The notes under the pieces are model-generated. The model made no database searches, was not told where the DNA came from, and was given only the letters and a program-made list of their open reading frames with translations. Below, one piece after another: positions 17,495 to 25,079 of a DNA stretch of 64,000 nucleotides (its first letter is position 1; the number at the start of each line of letters is the position of its first letter). The DNA comes from DASSUW01 sp963844405. GTDB taxonomy: Bacteria; Actinomycetota; Thermoleophilia; Solirubrobacterales; Solirubrobacteraceae. The position numbers were made by a program, and so were the translations under genes. The stretch spans positions 1-64,000 of the forward strand of contig CAWJNZ010000006.1 in NCBI GenBank assembly GCA_963844405.1, written 5' to 3'.

Positions 17495-17513
17495 GATTCG
17501 ACATTGTCGAATC
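17495..17513. promoter_or_regulatory. 19-bp palindromic operator upstream of glpF
   Basis: GATTCGACATTGTCGAATC is a perfect palindrome around one T. The same sequence apart from the central base occurs at 22313-22331 next to the iclR and dhaM starts, which strongly suggests one regulator binding both; the IclR protein of this locus is the obvious candidate. Confidence 0.75.
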
Positions 17514-17539
17514 CCTTTCTCCCAAAGAGGAGGAGAGAA

Positions 17540-18319
17540 ATGGAGTCGTTCTCGCTCGGTCAGCGTGCGCTGGCCGAGACACTCGGCACTGCGCTGCTCG
17601 TGCTCGTCGGGCCGGGCTCGGTGGTCGCCACCCTCGTCCTGGCGGGCGACAGCACGCCTGCCGTCACGGGCGCCGACCTGCTCGGCATCTCGTTCGCGTT
17701 CGGCCTCATCATCACGGCGCTCGTCTACGCGCTCGGCAAGGTGTCCGGCTGCCACATCAACCCGGCCGTGACCTTCGCACTCGCGGTCACCAAGCGCTTC
17801 CCGTGGCGCGAGGTGCCGACCTACTGGGGTGCCCAGGTGGTCGGCGCGGTGCTCGGCGCGCTCGGCATCTGGGCCGTGTTCGCCCAGTCGGGCATCGACC
17901 TCGGGATGGGCCAGACCTCGTTCAACGAGGAGACCACGACGTGGGCGTCCGCGGTCTTCGCCGAGGGCATCGGCACCTTCATGCTGATGCTGGCGATCCT
18001 CGGCATCGTCGATGCGCGGTCGCCGGGCGAGCACGCCGGGATCGTGATCGGCGGCGCCGTGGTGGCGATCATCATGGTCATCGGCCCGATCACCGGCGCC
18101 TCGCTGAACCCGGCGCGTGCCTTCGGGCCGGAGCTCGTGTCCGCCATCGGCGGCGGCGTCACGCACTGGGGTCAGCTGATTCCCGTCTATGTCCTCCCCG
18201 GCCTCGTCGGCTCGGCGCTCGCCGCCTTCGCCTACGACGCGCTGGCCACCCCGCGCCGCGTGACGCGGCCGATCAAGACCGCCGTCAGCACGCCGGACGA
18301 CGTGCTCGCGGCCAAGTGA
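17540..18319 (+). CDS. glpF: Glycerol facilitator / aquaporin GlpF
   Basis: A 259-residue inner-membrane MIP channel with six helices and the two half-helix NPA loops: CHINPAVTF near residue 75 and LNPARAFGPEL near 190. Position next to dihydroxyacetone kinase genes indicates transport of glycerol or dihydroxyacetone. A strong ribosome site (AGAGGAGGAGAG) precedes the ATG. First gene of an operon with dhaK, dhaL and ptsI, under the operator at 17495. Confidence 0.92.
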   Translation: MESFSLGQRALAETLGTALLVLVGPGSVVATLVLAGDSTPAVTGADLLGISFAFGLIITALVYALGKVSGCHINPAVTFALAVTKRFPWREVPTYWGAQVVGAVLGALGIWAVFAQSGIDLGMGQTSFNEETTTWASAVFAEGIGTFMLMLAILGIVDARSPGEHAGIVIGGAVVAIIMVIGPITGASLNPARAFGPELVSAIGGGVTHWGQLIPVYVLPGLVGSALAAFAYDALATPRRVTRPIKTAVSTPDDVLAAK

Positions 18320-18332
18320 GAGGAGACGCCTC

Positions 18333-19355
18333 ATGGCCACGGTCACCCCGACCATGCGCAAGCTGCTCAACGATCCGGCGGCGATCGTCCGCGAGTCGCT
18401 GGCCGGCCTGGCGGCCGCGCACGGCGACATCCTGCGCGTCGACGCCGAGGCGCAGATCGTGGTGCGCGCCGACGCGCCGCGGGCGGGCAAGGTCGCGCTG
18501 ATCTCGGGCGGCGGCTCCGGTCACGAGCCGCTGCACGGCGGCTTCGTCGGGCTCGGCATGCTCGACGCCGCGTGCCCGGGCGAGGTCTTCACCTCACCGG
18601 TGCCGGACCAGATGCTGGCCGCGACGAAGGCGGTCGACGGCGGCGCCGGCGTTGTCCATATCGTCAAGAACTACACGGGCGACGTGATGAACTTCAAGCT
18701 CGCCGCCGAGGATGCCGCGGACGAGGGCATCGCGGTCGAGTCGGTCCTCATCGATGACGACGTCGCGGTCCAGGACTCGCTCTACACGGCGGGCCGCCGC
18801 GGGGTGGGCGCCACCGTGCTGGCCGAGAAGCTGGCGGGCGCGTCGGCCGAGCGCGGCGACGACCTCGCGACGGTGGCCGGCGTCGCGCGCCGCGTGAACG
18901 AGCGCTCGCGCTCCTTCGGCATCGCGCTGTCGTCGTGCATCCCGCCCGCAGCGGGCCAGCCGATCTTCGACCTCCCGCCGGGCGAGATGGAGGTGGGGAT
19001 CGGGATCCACGGCGAGCCGGGCCGGCGCCGCGAGCCGCTCGGCACGGCCGCCCACGTCGCCGACCTGATGGTCGAAGCGGTCGTGAGCGATCTCACGCCG
19101 GCCGACGGCGCCGCGGTCCTGCCGTTCGTCAACGGCATGGGCGGGACGCCGCAGCTGGAGCTCTACCTGCTCTACGGCGAGGTCGAGCGCGCGCTGCGCG
19201 AGCGTGGGCTCGTCCCCGCGCGCAGGCTCGTCGGCCCGTACATCACCTCGCTCGAGATGGCGGGCGCCTCGCTCACGCTGCTCGAGCTCGACGACGACCT
19301 GACCGCGCTGTGGGATGCTCCTGTGCACACCGCTGCGCTCCGCTGGGGGGTGTGA
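18333..19355 (+). CDS. dhaK: Dihydroxyacetone kinase subunit DhaK
   Basis: A 340-residue dihydroxyacetone-binding subunit of the PEP-dependent kinase. The substrate loop GGGSGHEPLHGGFVG is at residues 59-73, NYTGDVMNF near 113, and the His that covalently holds dihydroxyacetone is in GIGIHGEPG (His226). It works in the cytosol with DhaL-ADP, which DhaM rephosphorylates. It follows glpF by 13 nt with a GAGAGGAG ribosome site. Confidence 0.95.
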   Translation: MATVTPTMRKLLNDPAAIVRESLAGLAAAHGDILRVDAEAQIVVRADAPRAGKVALISGGGSGHEPLHGGFVGLGMLDAACPGEVFTSPVPDQMLAATKAVDGGAGVVHIVKNYTGDVMNFKLAAEDAADEGIAVESVLIDDDVAVQDSLYTAGRRGVGATVLAEKLAGASAERGDDLATVAGVARRVNERSRSFGIALSSCIPPAAGQPIFDLPPGEMEVGIGIHGEPGRRREPLGTAAHVADLMVEAVVSDLTPADGAAVLPFVNGMGGTPQLELYLLYGEVERALRERGLVPARRLVGPYITSLEMAGASLTLLELDDDLTALWDAPVHTAALRWGV

Positions 19356-19359
19356 GCGG

Positions 19360-20001
19360 GTGCAGCCGACCGTGAGCGCCGCTGTCTCCGTCACGACATG
19401 GATGACCGAGTCCGCCTCCGCCGTAGAGGCCGAGGCGGACCACCTCACCCAGCTCGACTCGGCGATCGGCGACGGCGATCACGGAGTGAACATGAAGCGC
19501 GGGTTCCGGGCGGTCGTGGCCGCGCTCGATGACGGCGAGCCGCCCGGTCGCCAGCTGATCACGGCCGGCAAGACGCTCGTCTCCACCGTCGGCGGGGCGA
19601 GCGGCCCGCTGTGGGGGCTGGCGCTCCGGCGGGCCGGCCGCGCACTGGGGGACGCGCCGGAGGTCGACGGCGACGGGCTCGTGCGCGCTCTCGAGGCGGC
19701 TCTGGCGGCGGTCGTGGAGCTCGGCGCCGCCGAGCCGGGAGACAAGACGATGGTCGATGCGCTGGGGCCGGCCATCGAAGCGCTCCGCGAGCGCCTGGTG
19801 GACGGGGACGAGCTCGAGGGCGCGCTGGAGGCGGCGGCCGAGGCCGCCGACGCCGGGGCGCGGGCGACGACGCCGATGCAGGCCCGGAAGGGCCGGGCGT
19901 CGTACCTCGGCGAGCGGTCGGTCGGCCATCAAGACCCGGGCGCGACCTCCACGGCGCTGATCATCCACGCGCTCGGCCGTTCGGTCGGCAGGACGGGCTG
20001 A
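19360..20001 (+). CDS. dhaL: Dihydroxyacetone kinase subunit DhaL
   Basis: A 213-residue nucleotide-binding subunit: LDSAIGDGDHGVNMKRGF (metal-binding aspartates), GGASGPLWG, and RASYLGERSVGHQDPGATS near the end. It transfers phosphate from tightly bound ADP/ATP to dihydroxyacetone on DhaK. The GTG start 5 nt after dhaK was chosen; GTG at 19372 is an alternative. The stop overlaps the ptsI start (TGATG). Confidence 0.95.
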   Translation: MQPTVSAAVSVTTWMTESASAVEAEADHLTQLDSAIGDGDHGVNMKRGFRAVVAALDDGEPPGRQLITAGKTLVSTVGGASGPLWGLALRRAGRALGDAPEVDGDGLVRALEAALAAVVELGAAEPGDKTMVDALGPAIEALRERLVDGDELEGALEAAAEAADAGARATTPMQARKGRASYLGERSVGHQDPGATSTALIIHALGRSVGRTG

Positions 20002-21740
20002 TGGGCGAGCAGCGGCTGACGGGCCTGCCCGGCGCGCCGGGCGCGGCGGCGGGCCGCGCTCGCATCCTCGCCGCGGCGCAGGCCGAGTCGGGCCGCGTCC
20101 CGATCGAGGGCCGCGGGGCCGAGCTCGACCGCGCCCGCGGAGCGCTCTCGGCGGCGGGAGCCGAGCTCGACGCGATCGCCGCCCGACTGCGTGCCGGGGG
20201 CCGCGAGGACGAGGCCGAGGTCGTGGCCACGGGTGCGCTGATGGCCGGCGACCCCGCGCTCGACTCTGCGGTCGAGCGCCACGCGGCGGCCGGCCAGCCC
20301 GCGTCCGAGGCGATCATCCACGCCTGCGACGAGCATGCCGACGCGATCGCCGCGCTGGGGGACGAGCGCCTCGCCGCCCGCGCAGAGGACGTCCGCTCGC
20401 TCGGTCGCCGTGCGGCTCGACTCGCGGCGCGCAACGACTCGTCCGGCCGCGGCGGCGGTGACGACTCGTCCGGCCCGGCCACCGACGACTCGTCCGGCCG
20501 CGGCGGCGGTGACGACGTCGTGCTCGTGGCAGACGACCTCGGGCCGGCGGACGTGGCGGAGCTCGACGGCGCGGTGGTGGCTATCGCCCTCGCCGGCGGC
20601 GCGCAGAGCGGGCATGCGGCGGTGGTGGCGCGCGGGCTCGGCATTCCCTTGGCGCTGCAGCTCGGCCCGGAAGTCTTGACCGCGCGCGGGCTGATCGCCG
20701 TCGACGGGGATGCGGGTACGGCGGTGCTGGCGCCGGACAGCGGGACGGTGGCGGCGGCGCGCGCGGCGGACGATCGTCGCCGGGCCGAGCGGGCGCGCGA
20801 CCTGGCGGACCGCGAGCTGCCGGCGATCACTCGCGACGGTCGCCGCGTGCGCGTGCTCGTCAACGCGGCGACGGTGCCCGAGCTCGAGGCGGGCCTGGCG
20901 GCCGGCGCCGAGGGCGTCGGTCTCTTGCGGACCGAGCTGGCGTTCCTGGACGCGGCCGAGTGGCCGGACGAAGCCGCACACGGCCGGCTCCTGAAGCCGA
21001 TCCTCGCCCGGCTCGCCAATCGGACCGCCACGGTGCGCGTGCTCGACTTCGGTGGCGACAAGCTGCCGCCCTTCCTCGCCGGCGCCCGCGCTCGCGGGCT
21101 CGCGCTGCTGCTTACGGCGCCTGACGCGCTCGCGGCGCAGCTGCGTGCGATCGTTGCCGAGGGTCGCGCCACCGATCTCCGGGTGCTGCTGCCGATCGCC
21201 GAGACCGCGGACCAGATCGAGGCCGTGCGAGACCTCGCCGGCTCCGGGGTCGCCATCGGCGCCATGGTCGAGTCCGTGGCCGCCGTCGAGGCCGCCGACC
21301 AGCTTGCGGCCGCCGCCGACTTCCTCTCGATCGGCACCAACGACCTTGCTCACGCCGCCGTCGGCAGCGATCGCTTCTCCGGCGCGGCGCCGCCCGCCCA
21401 CGACCCGCGCGTCCTGGCCCTCGTCGCGCGTGCGGCCGCGGCCGCACGCGCCGCCGGCAAGACCCTCGAGGTCTGTGGCGACGCCGCATCCGACCCGCTC
21501 GCCGCGACCCTGCTTGTCGGCCTCGGCGTCGACGAGCTGTCGGTGGGCGCTGCCCAGGTCGGTCGCGTACGAGCCTGGCTGCGCGGCCTCGACCACGCCG
21601 CGGCGGAGCGTACGGCCCGCGAGGCCCTGGCACTGACCAGTGCCGAGGAGGTCGAGCGCCTAGTCGCGCAGTCCTGCGACACAGCCCGCGAGGGCCGCGA
21701 CGGCCGCGGGAGCGTCGTCGCCGTCGGCCCGCAGGCGTAG
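20001..21740 (+). CDS. ptsI: PEP-protein phosphotransferase (Enzyme I) dedicated to Dha kinase
   Basis: A 579-residue Enzyme I that passes phosphate from PEP to HPr. The phosphorylated His is in GAQSGHAAVVARGLGIP (His205). The PEP-binding barrel shows AEGVGLLRTELAFLD, VRVLDFGGDKLPPFL, FLSIGTNDLAHAAVGSDR, and the active Cys in LEVCGDAASDP. An odd 27-residue linker (146-172) made of DSSG and RGGGD repeats is inserted just before the His-domain strand VVLVADDL. Its position between dhaL and dhaM says it serves the Dha pathway. The 3' end lies antisense to ptsH for 81 nt. Confidence 0.93.
   Translation: MGEQRLTGLPGAPGAAAGRARILAAAQAESGRVPIEGRGAELDRARGALSAAGAELDAIAARLRAGGREDEAEVVATGALMAGDPALDSAVERHAAAGQPASEAIIHACDEHADAIAALGDERLAARAEDVRSLGRRAARLAARNDSSGRGGGDDSSGPATDDSSGRGGGDDVVLVADDLGPADVAELDGAVVAIALAGGAQSGHAAVVARGLGIPLALQLGPEVLTARGLIAVDGDAGTAVLAPDSGTVAAARAADDRRRAERARDLADRELPAITRDGRRVRVLVNAATVPELEAGLAAGAEGVGLLRTELAFLDAAEWPDEAAHGRLLKPILARLANRTATVRVLDFGGDKLPPFLAGARARGLALLLTAPDALAAQLRAIVAEGRATDLRVLLPIAETADQIEAVRDLAGSGVAIGAMVESVAAVEAADQLAAAADFLSIGTNDLAHAAVGSDRFSGAAPPAHDPRVLALVARAAAAARAAGKTLEVCGDAASDPLAATLLVGLGVDELSVGAAQVGRVRAWLRGLDHAAAERTAREALALTSAEEVERLVAQSCDTAREGRDGRGSVVAVGPQA
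20434..20516 (+). repeat. Direct repeats inside ptsI linker
   Basis: A 32-nt unit (20434-20465) recurs identically at 20485-20516, with a 15-nt partial copy between (20461-20475). It encodes DSSGRGGGD, DSSGPATD, DSSGRGGGD. The reading frame is kept. Confidence 0.9.
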
Positions 21741-21926
21741 CGGGGTGCCGCCCTTGGCGCCGAGGGCGAGGACGGAGAGCAGGCTCTTCGCGTCGGCGTC
21801 GCGGGCGTCGGCGGTGATCACGATGCGGGCGCTGAACTGCATCGCCGCGCGCACGAACTCGGCGGCCGGTCGCGCGTGGAGGTCCACGTCGGCCGGAAGC
21901 TGCGCCTCAGAGCTTGCTGTAGCCAC
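21660..21926 (-). CDS. ptsH: HPr phosphocarrier protein
   Basis: An 88-residue HPr. The phosphorylated His is His17 in DLHARPAAEFVR; ARDADAKSLLSVLALGAKGG contains the expected Ser region, and the last helix is AVAALAGCVAGL. The GTG start, with GGAGG just ahead, overlaps the dhaM stop by 20 nt, so both are made from one mRNA. Its 3' 81 nt are antisense to ptsI. It links Enzyme I to DhaM. Confidence 0.93.
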   Translation of the reverse strand: MATASSEAQLPADVDLHARPAAEFVRAAMQFSARIVITADARDADAKSLLSVLALGAKGGTPLRLRADGDDAPAAVAALAGCVAGLRD

Positions 21927-22287
21927 GGGCCTCCTCCGCCGCTCGGACGACGAGATCGAGGTCCAACCCGGCCGAGGCGGCCACCGCCGCGGCCACGACG
22001 CCCTCGACCAGGGGGGCGTCGGCGAGCCGTGCCTGGTCGCCGTCCTCGTCGAGCACGGCGCGCACGGTGAGGATCGCGCTCCCGAGGTCGCCGAGGATCA
22101 CGACGCCGTCGCCGCTCTCCGCGCCGTCGAGCGCGGCGCGCACACGGGCGCCGTCGGTGCCGAGGCCGCCGTCGACGTCGCCGCCCGCCGCCTCGATCCG
22201 CACGTCGGGCCCGGCCATCTGGCGCGCCAGCTCGGCGGCACCCGCCGCGATGTCGCGACTATGCGAGACGATGACGATGCCGACCAT
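21907..22287 (-). CDS. dhaM: PTS-dependent dihydroxyacetone kinase phosphotransferase DhaM
   Basis: A 126-residue EIIA-mannose-type protein: MVGIVIVSHSRDIAAGAAEL with the active His9, then DGVVILGDLGSAILTVRAVL. It consists of the EIIA domain only; the fused HPr/EI parts found in E. coli DhaM are separate genes here. It rephosphorylates DhaL-bound ADP. It starts 6 nt after a TAGACT -10 box, so it is probably leaderless, and its -35 overlaps the palindromic operator. Confidence 0.93.
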   Translation of the reverse strand: MVGIVIVSHSRDIAAGAAELARQMAGPDVRIEAAGGDVDGGLGTDGARVRAALDGAESGDGVVILGDLGSAILTVRAVLDEDGDQARLADAPLVEGVVAAAVAASAGLDLDLVVRAAEEARGYSKL

Positions 22288-22293
22288 GGGCCG

Positions 22294-22322
22294 AGTCTAA
22301 AGTATCGAAGCCGATTCGACAA
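22294..22322 (-). promoter_or_regulatory. Promoter of dhaM-ptsH
   Basis: On the minus strand TTGTCG (22322-22317), 17 nt, TAGACT (22299-22294), then 6 nt to the dhaM ATG. The -35 box lies within the 19-bp palindrome at 22313-22331, so a repressor bound there would exclude RNA polymerase. Confidence 0.55.
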
Positions 22323-22331
22323 TGTCGAATC
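22313..22331. promoter_or_regulatory. 19-bp palindromic operator between dhaM and iclR
   Basis: GATTCGACAATGTCGAATC differs from the glpF operator only at the central base. It overlaps the dhaM -35 and contains the ATG at 22323 that may be the true start of the iclR gene. This placement allows control of dhaM-ptsH and autoregulation of iclR. Confidence 0.75.
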
Positions 22332-22379
22332 CTGACCAGCAGCTCGAGACCTTCGGGCCGTCGCGGCACGATCCAGTCC

Positions 22380-23129
22380 GTGGACCGCGCCGCGCGGATC
22401 CTGAAGGCGCTCGCGTCCGGGCCGCGGCGGCTCGGGGTGTCGCAGCTGGCCGACCAGCTCGGCCTCCAGCGCCCGACGGTCCATGGACTGCTCCAGACGC
22501 TGCAGGCGCATGGCTTCGTCGAGCAGGACCGGGACTCCGACAAGTACCAGCTGGCCGCCGGGCTGCTGCACCTGGGCACCTCCTACCTCGACCACAACGA
22601 GCTGCGCGCCCGCTCGCTGGTGCACGCCGAACGCCTGGCGAGCACAGCCGGCGAGGCGGTGCGCGTCGGCGTCATGCACGGCTCCTCCGTCGTGGTCGTC
22701 CACCATGTCTTCCGTCCGGACACGGCGTTCCAGGTGCTCGAGGTCGGCGCCCAGCTGCCGGCCCACGCGAGCGCGTTGGGAAAGGCGATGCTCGCCCACG
22801 CTGACGCCGAGACCATCGCCGAGCTGACCGCCGAGCCGCTGCTCCGGCTCACGCAGAAGACGCTCACCGCCGCCGGGCTGATCGAGGAGCTCGAACAGGT
22901 CCGCGAGCGCGGGATCGCGCGCGAGCGCGACGAAGCCGTGCTGGGCGAGTCGAGCCTCGCCGCGCCGATCTTCGACCACGCCGGCCATGCCGTTGGCGCC
23001 ATCGGAGTGGTCGGCGACACGCCACGGCTCCTGCCGCGAACCGCCCCGAAGCGCATCGTCGCCGCCGTCGCTGACGCCGCTCGCTCGGTCTCGCGCGAGC
23101 TGGGCGCGGCTTCGCGCCCGTTCGGATAG
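22380..23129 (+). CDS. IclR-family regulator of the glycerol/Dha locus
   Basis: A 249-residue IclR/GylR-type regulator: winged helix at residues 1-60 (RAARILKALASGPRRLGVSQ; LADQLGLQRPTVHGLLQTLQ) and the effector domain (LVHAERLASTAGEAVRVGVM; LPAHASALGKAMLAH; SSLAAPIFDHAGHAVGAIGV). The GTG start is conservative. An ATG at 22323 inside the operator reads MSNPDQQLETFGPSR in another frame, and residues GTIQSVDRAAR continue upstream of the GTG, so one indel near 22365 probably hides the real N-terminus. It probably represses through the 19-bp palindromes. Confidence 0.88.
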   Translation: MDRAARILKALASGPRRLGVSQLADQLGLQRPTVHGLLQTLQAHGFVEQDRDSDKYQLAAGLLHLGTSYLDHNELRARSLVHAERLASTAGEAVRVGVMHGSSVVVVHHVFRPDTAFQVLEVGAQLPAHASALGKAMLAHADAETIAELTAEPLLRLTQKTLTAAGLIEELEQVRERGIARERDEAVLGESSLAAPIFDHAGHAVGAIGVVGDTPRLLPRTAPKRIVAAVADAARSVSRELGAASRPFG

Positions 23130-23813
23130 CGGCCGTCGCGCGCCGATGGTCTCCGCGTACACGGGGATCCACTCGCTCATCGGCGCCGGCTCGTCGTCGA
23201 CCAAGTTGTAGACGCCCGGCGCGCCGCGCTCCACGGCCGCCACGGTCGCCGCCGCGGCGTCGTCGACGTGGACGAACGAGAACAGCCCGCGGCCCTGACC
23301 CACGATCGGGAACCGCCGCCGCGCGACCTCGCGCGCTGTCGAGCCGCCCTGGCCGTAGTAGGTGCCCGGGCCGTAGAACCAGCCGTAGCGCAGGACGAGC
23401 CCGCCGGCCTCGAGCACCATGCGCTCCATATCGGCGATCGCCCGGGTGGCGGCCCCGAACGGCGGGGCGCGTCGGTGAACAGCGGGGCGTCCTCGTCGAG
23501 CACCCGCGGCTCGCCATGGGGCCGGTACGCGCTCGGTGCGGATGCGGTTGGTGGCGTCGTAGAGGTGGGTCTTGCGCGGGTCGAAGCGCGGCGGCAGCGC
23601 CGTCAGCTGGTGCACCACCGCGTCCGGCTCGGCGGCGGCGACCGCGGCCTCCAAGGCGGCGGTGTCGAGCGCGTCGCAGACCACGGCCGTCGCGCCGACC
23701 TGCTCGACGACCTGCGGGCGCGAGCGCGTCGTCCCCGTCACCTCGTGCCCGGCCGCGACGAGCTGAGCGACCAGCGGGCGGCCGATCGCGCCGCTCGCAC
23801 CGGCCACGAACAC
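23130..23813 (-). pseudogene. NAD-dependent epimerase/dehydratase, frameshifted and truncated
   Basis: An extended-SDR epimerase remnant. The Rossmann start VFVAGASGAIGRPLVAQLVA is in one frame; the middle with FGAATRAIADMERMVLEAGG and the YxxxK-region equivalent is broken between about 23460 and 23540; then VLRYGWFYGPGTYYGQGG and FSFVHVDDAAAATVAAVERG are readable. After SEWIPVYAETIGA the sequence turns non-homologous and runs into the 3' end of iclR, so the last 80 or so residues are missing. Probably non-functional. Confidence 0.7.
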
Positions 23814-23823
23814 CTCACCATGC

Positions 23824-25079
23824 CTACAACGACGCGCGCAGGATGGCGGCGAGGTCCTCGGCACCGGCCTCGCGCGGCGCGACCACGAGGAGACGCTGCT
23901 GCTTCAACGCTCCATCGACCAGCGCGTCCACGTCCTCGATCCCGTAGCCCAGCTCGCCGATCGAGGTCGGCACGCCGACGTCGCGCATGAGCGTCGAGCA
24001 GGAGGTCGGGCAGCGTGTTCTCGTCGGCGTCCGGCAGCGGCTCGCCGGTCAGCAGCTCGGCCGCGCGGCGGTGGCGGTCCGGCGCCGCCTCGTAGGTGAA
24101 GCGGAAGGCGGCCGGCGCGGTGACGATCACGGATTGCCCGTGCGGGACGAATCCGTGGTCGTCCGGATAGCCCGGCGGGTGGTACTCAGTGCTTCAGCCC
24201 CGCGATCGGGTACGCGCACGCGTGCGGGATGTGCACGCCCGCCGCCCCGAAGCCGATCCCGGCGAGCGAGGCGGCGAGCATCATCCAGCCGCGCGCCTCC
24301 TGGTCGCCGCCGACCGCGTCGCGGAGGTAGCGCCCGCCGTACTCCAGCGCCTTGGCCGACCAGATGTCGGAGATCGGCGTCGAGCCCTGGTAGGGCGGCC
24401 GGTCGCCCGGCGACTCCGGCTGCTCGCGCTCGGAGAACGGCTTGGCGACGAACGACTCGGCGGCGTGGCAGATGACGTCGAGCCCGCACGAGGCGACCAC
24501 CTCGGGCGGCAGCGTGTCGGTCAGCGCCGGGTCGACGATCGCCTGGTCGGGCCGCAGGTAGCGGTGCGAGATCCCGGACTTCACGTGCTGATCCGGGATG
24601 TCGAGGATCGCCACGGTGGTCGCCTCGGCGCCCGAGCCGCAGGTGGTCGGGATCGCCAGCAGCGGCTTGAGCGCCGACGGCGGCTTGCGCCCCTCGCCGA
24701 CCGGCGGGTTGACGTACTCCATGATCTCGCCGCCGTGGGTGGCGATCAGGTCGGAGACCTTCGCCGTGTCGATGCTCGACCCGCCGCCGATGCCGACGAA
24801 GCCGTCGAAGCCGCCGTCGACCGCGAACGCGGCGGCTTCCCCGAAGGACTCGTCGGTCGGCTCCACCCGGGCGCGGTCCCACACCTCGACCTCGATCCCC
24901 GAGGCCTCGACCGACTCGCGCACGCGGCCGGTGATGCCGGCCTCCGCCACTCCGGGGTCGGAGACCAGCATCGCCCGCTTCACTCCCAGCCGCTCGAGCT
25001 CCCAGCCGGCCTCGGCGGCAGCCCCGCGGCCGTACTTGAGCGGCGTCGCCTCGAGTGTGAAGACCTGCTCGCGGCTCAC
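23824..25079 (-). CDS. Hydroxyacid-oxoacid transhydrogenase-like Fe-dependent alcohol dehydrogenase (frameshifted)
   Basis: Iron-dependent alcohol dehydrogenase family, about 418 residues, closest in pattern to ADHFE1-type transhydrogenase (4-hydroxybutyrate plus 2-oxoglutarate to succinate semialdehyde plus 2-hydroxyglutarate). Seen are GGGSSIDTAKVSDLIATHGG, AIPTTCGSGAEATTVAI, CGLDVICHAAESFVAKPFSE, STPISDIWSAKALEYGGRYL and the metal ligands in AAGVHIPHACAYPIAGLKH. The frame then breaks near 24185 (DDHGFVPHGQSVIVTAPAAF continues) and again near 23990 (MRDVGVPTSIGELGYGIEDV to the stop). The start overlaps the stop of the MHS transporter by 4 nt. Confidence 0.8.

Noticed and set aside
16418..18490. 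A 690-codon minus-strand frame extending the phosphotransferase
   Set aside because: The upstream two thirds lies antisense to glpF and dhaK and is not protein-like.
22323..22804. The frame beginning at the ATG inside the operator as a separate gene
   Set aside because: Only its first 15 or so residues are plausible as the IclR N-terminus; the rest is an out-of-frame reading of the IclR gene.
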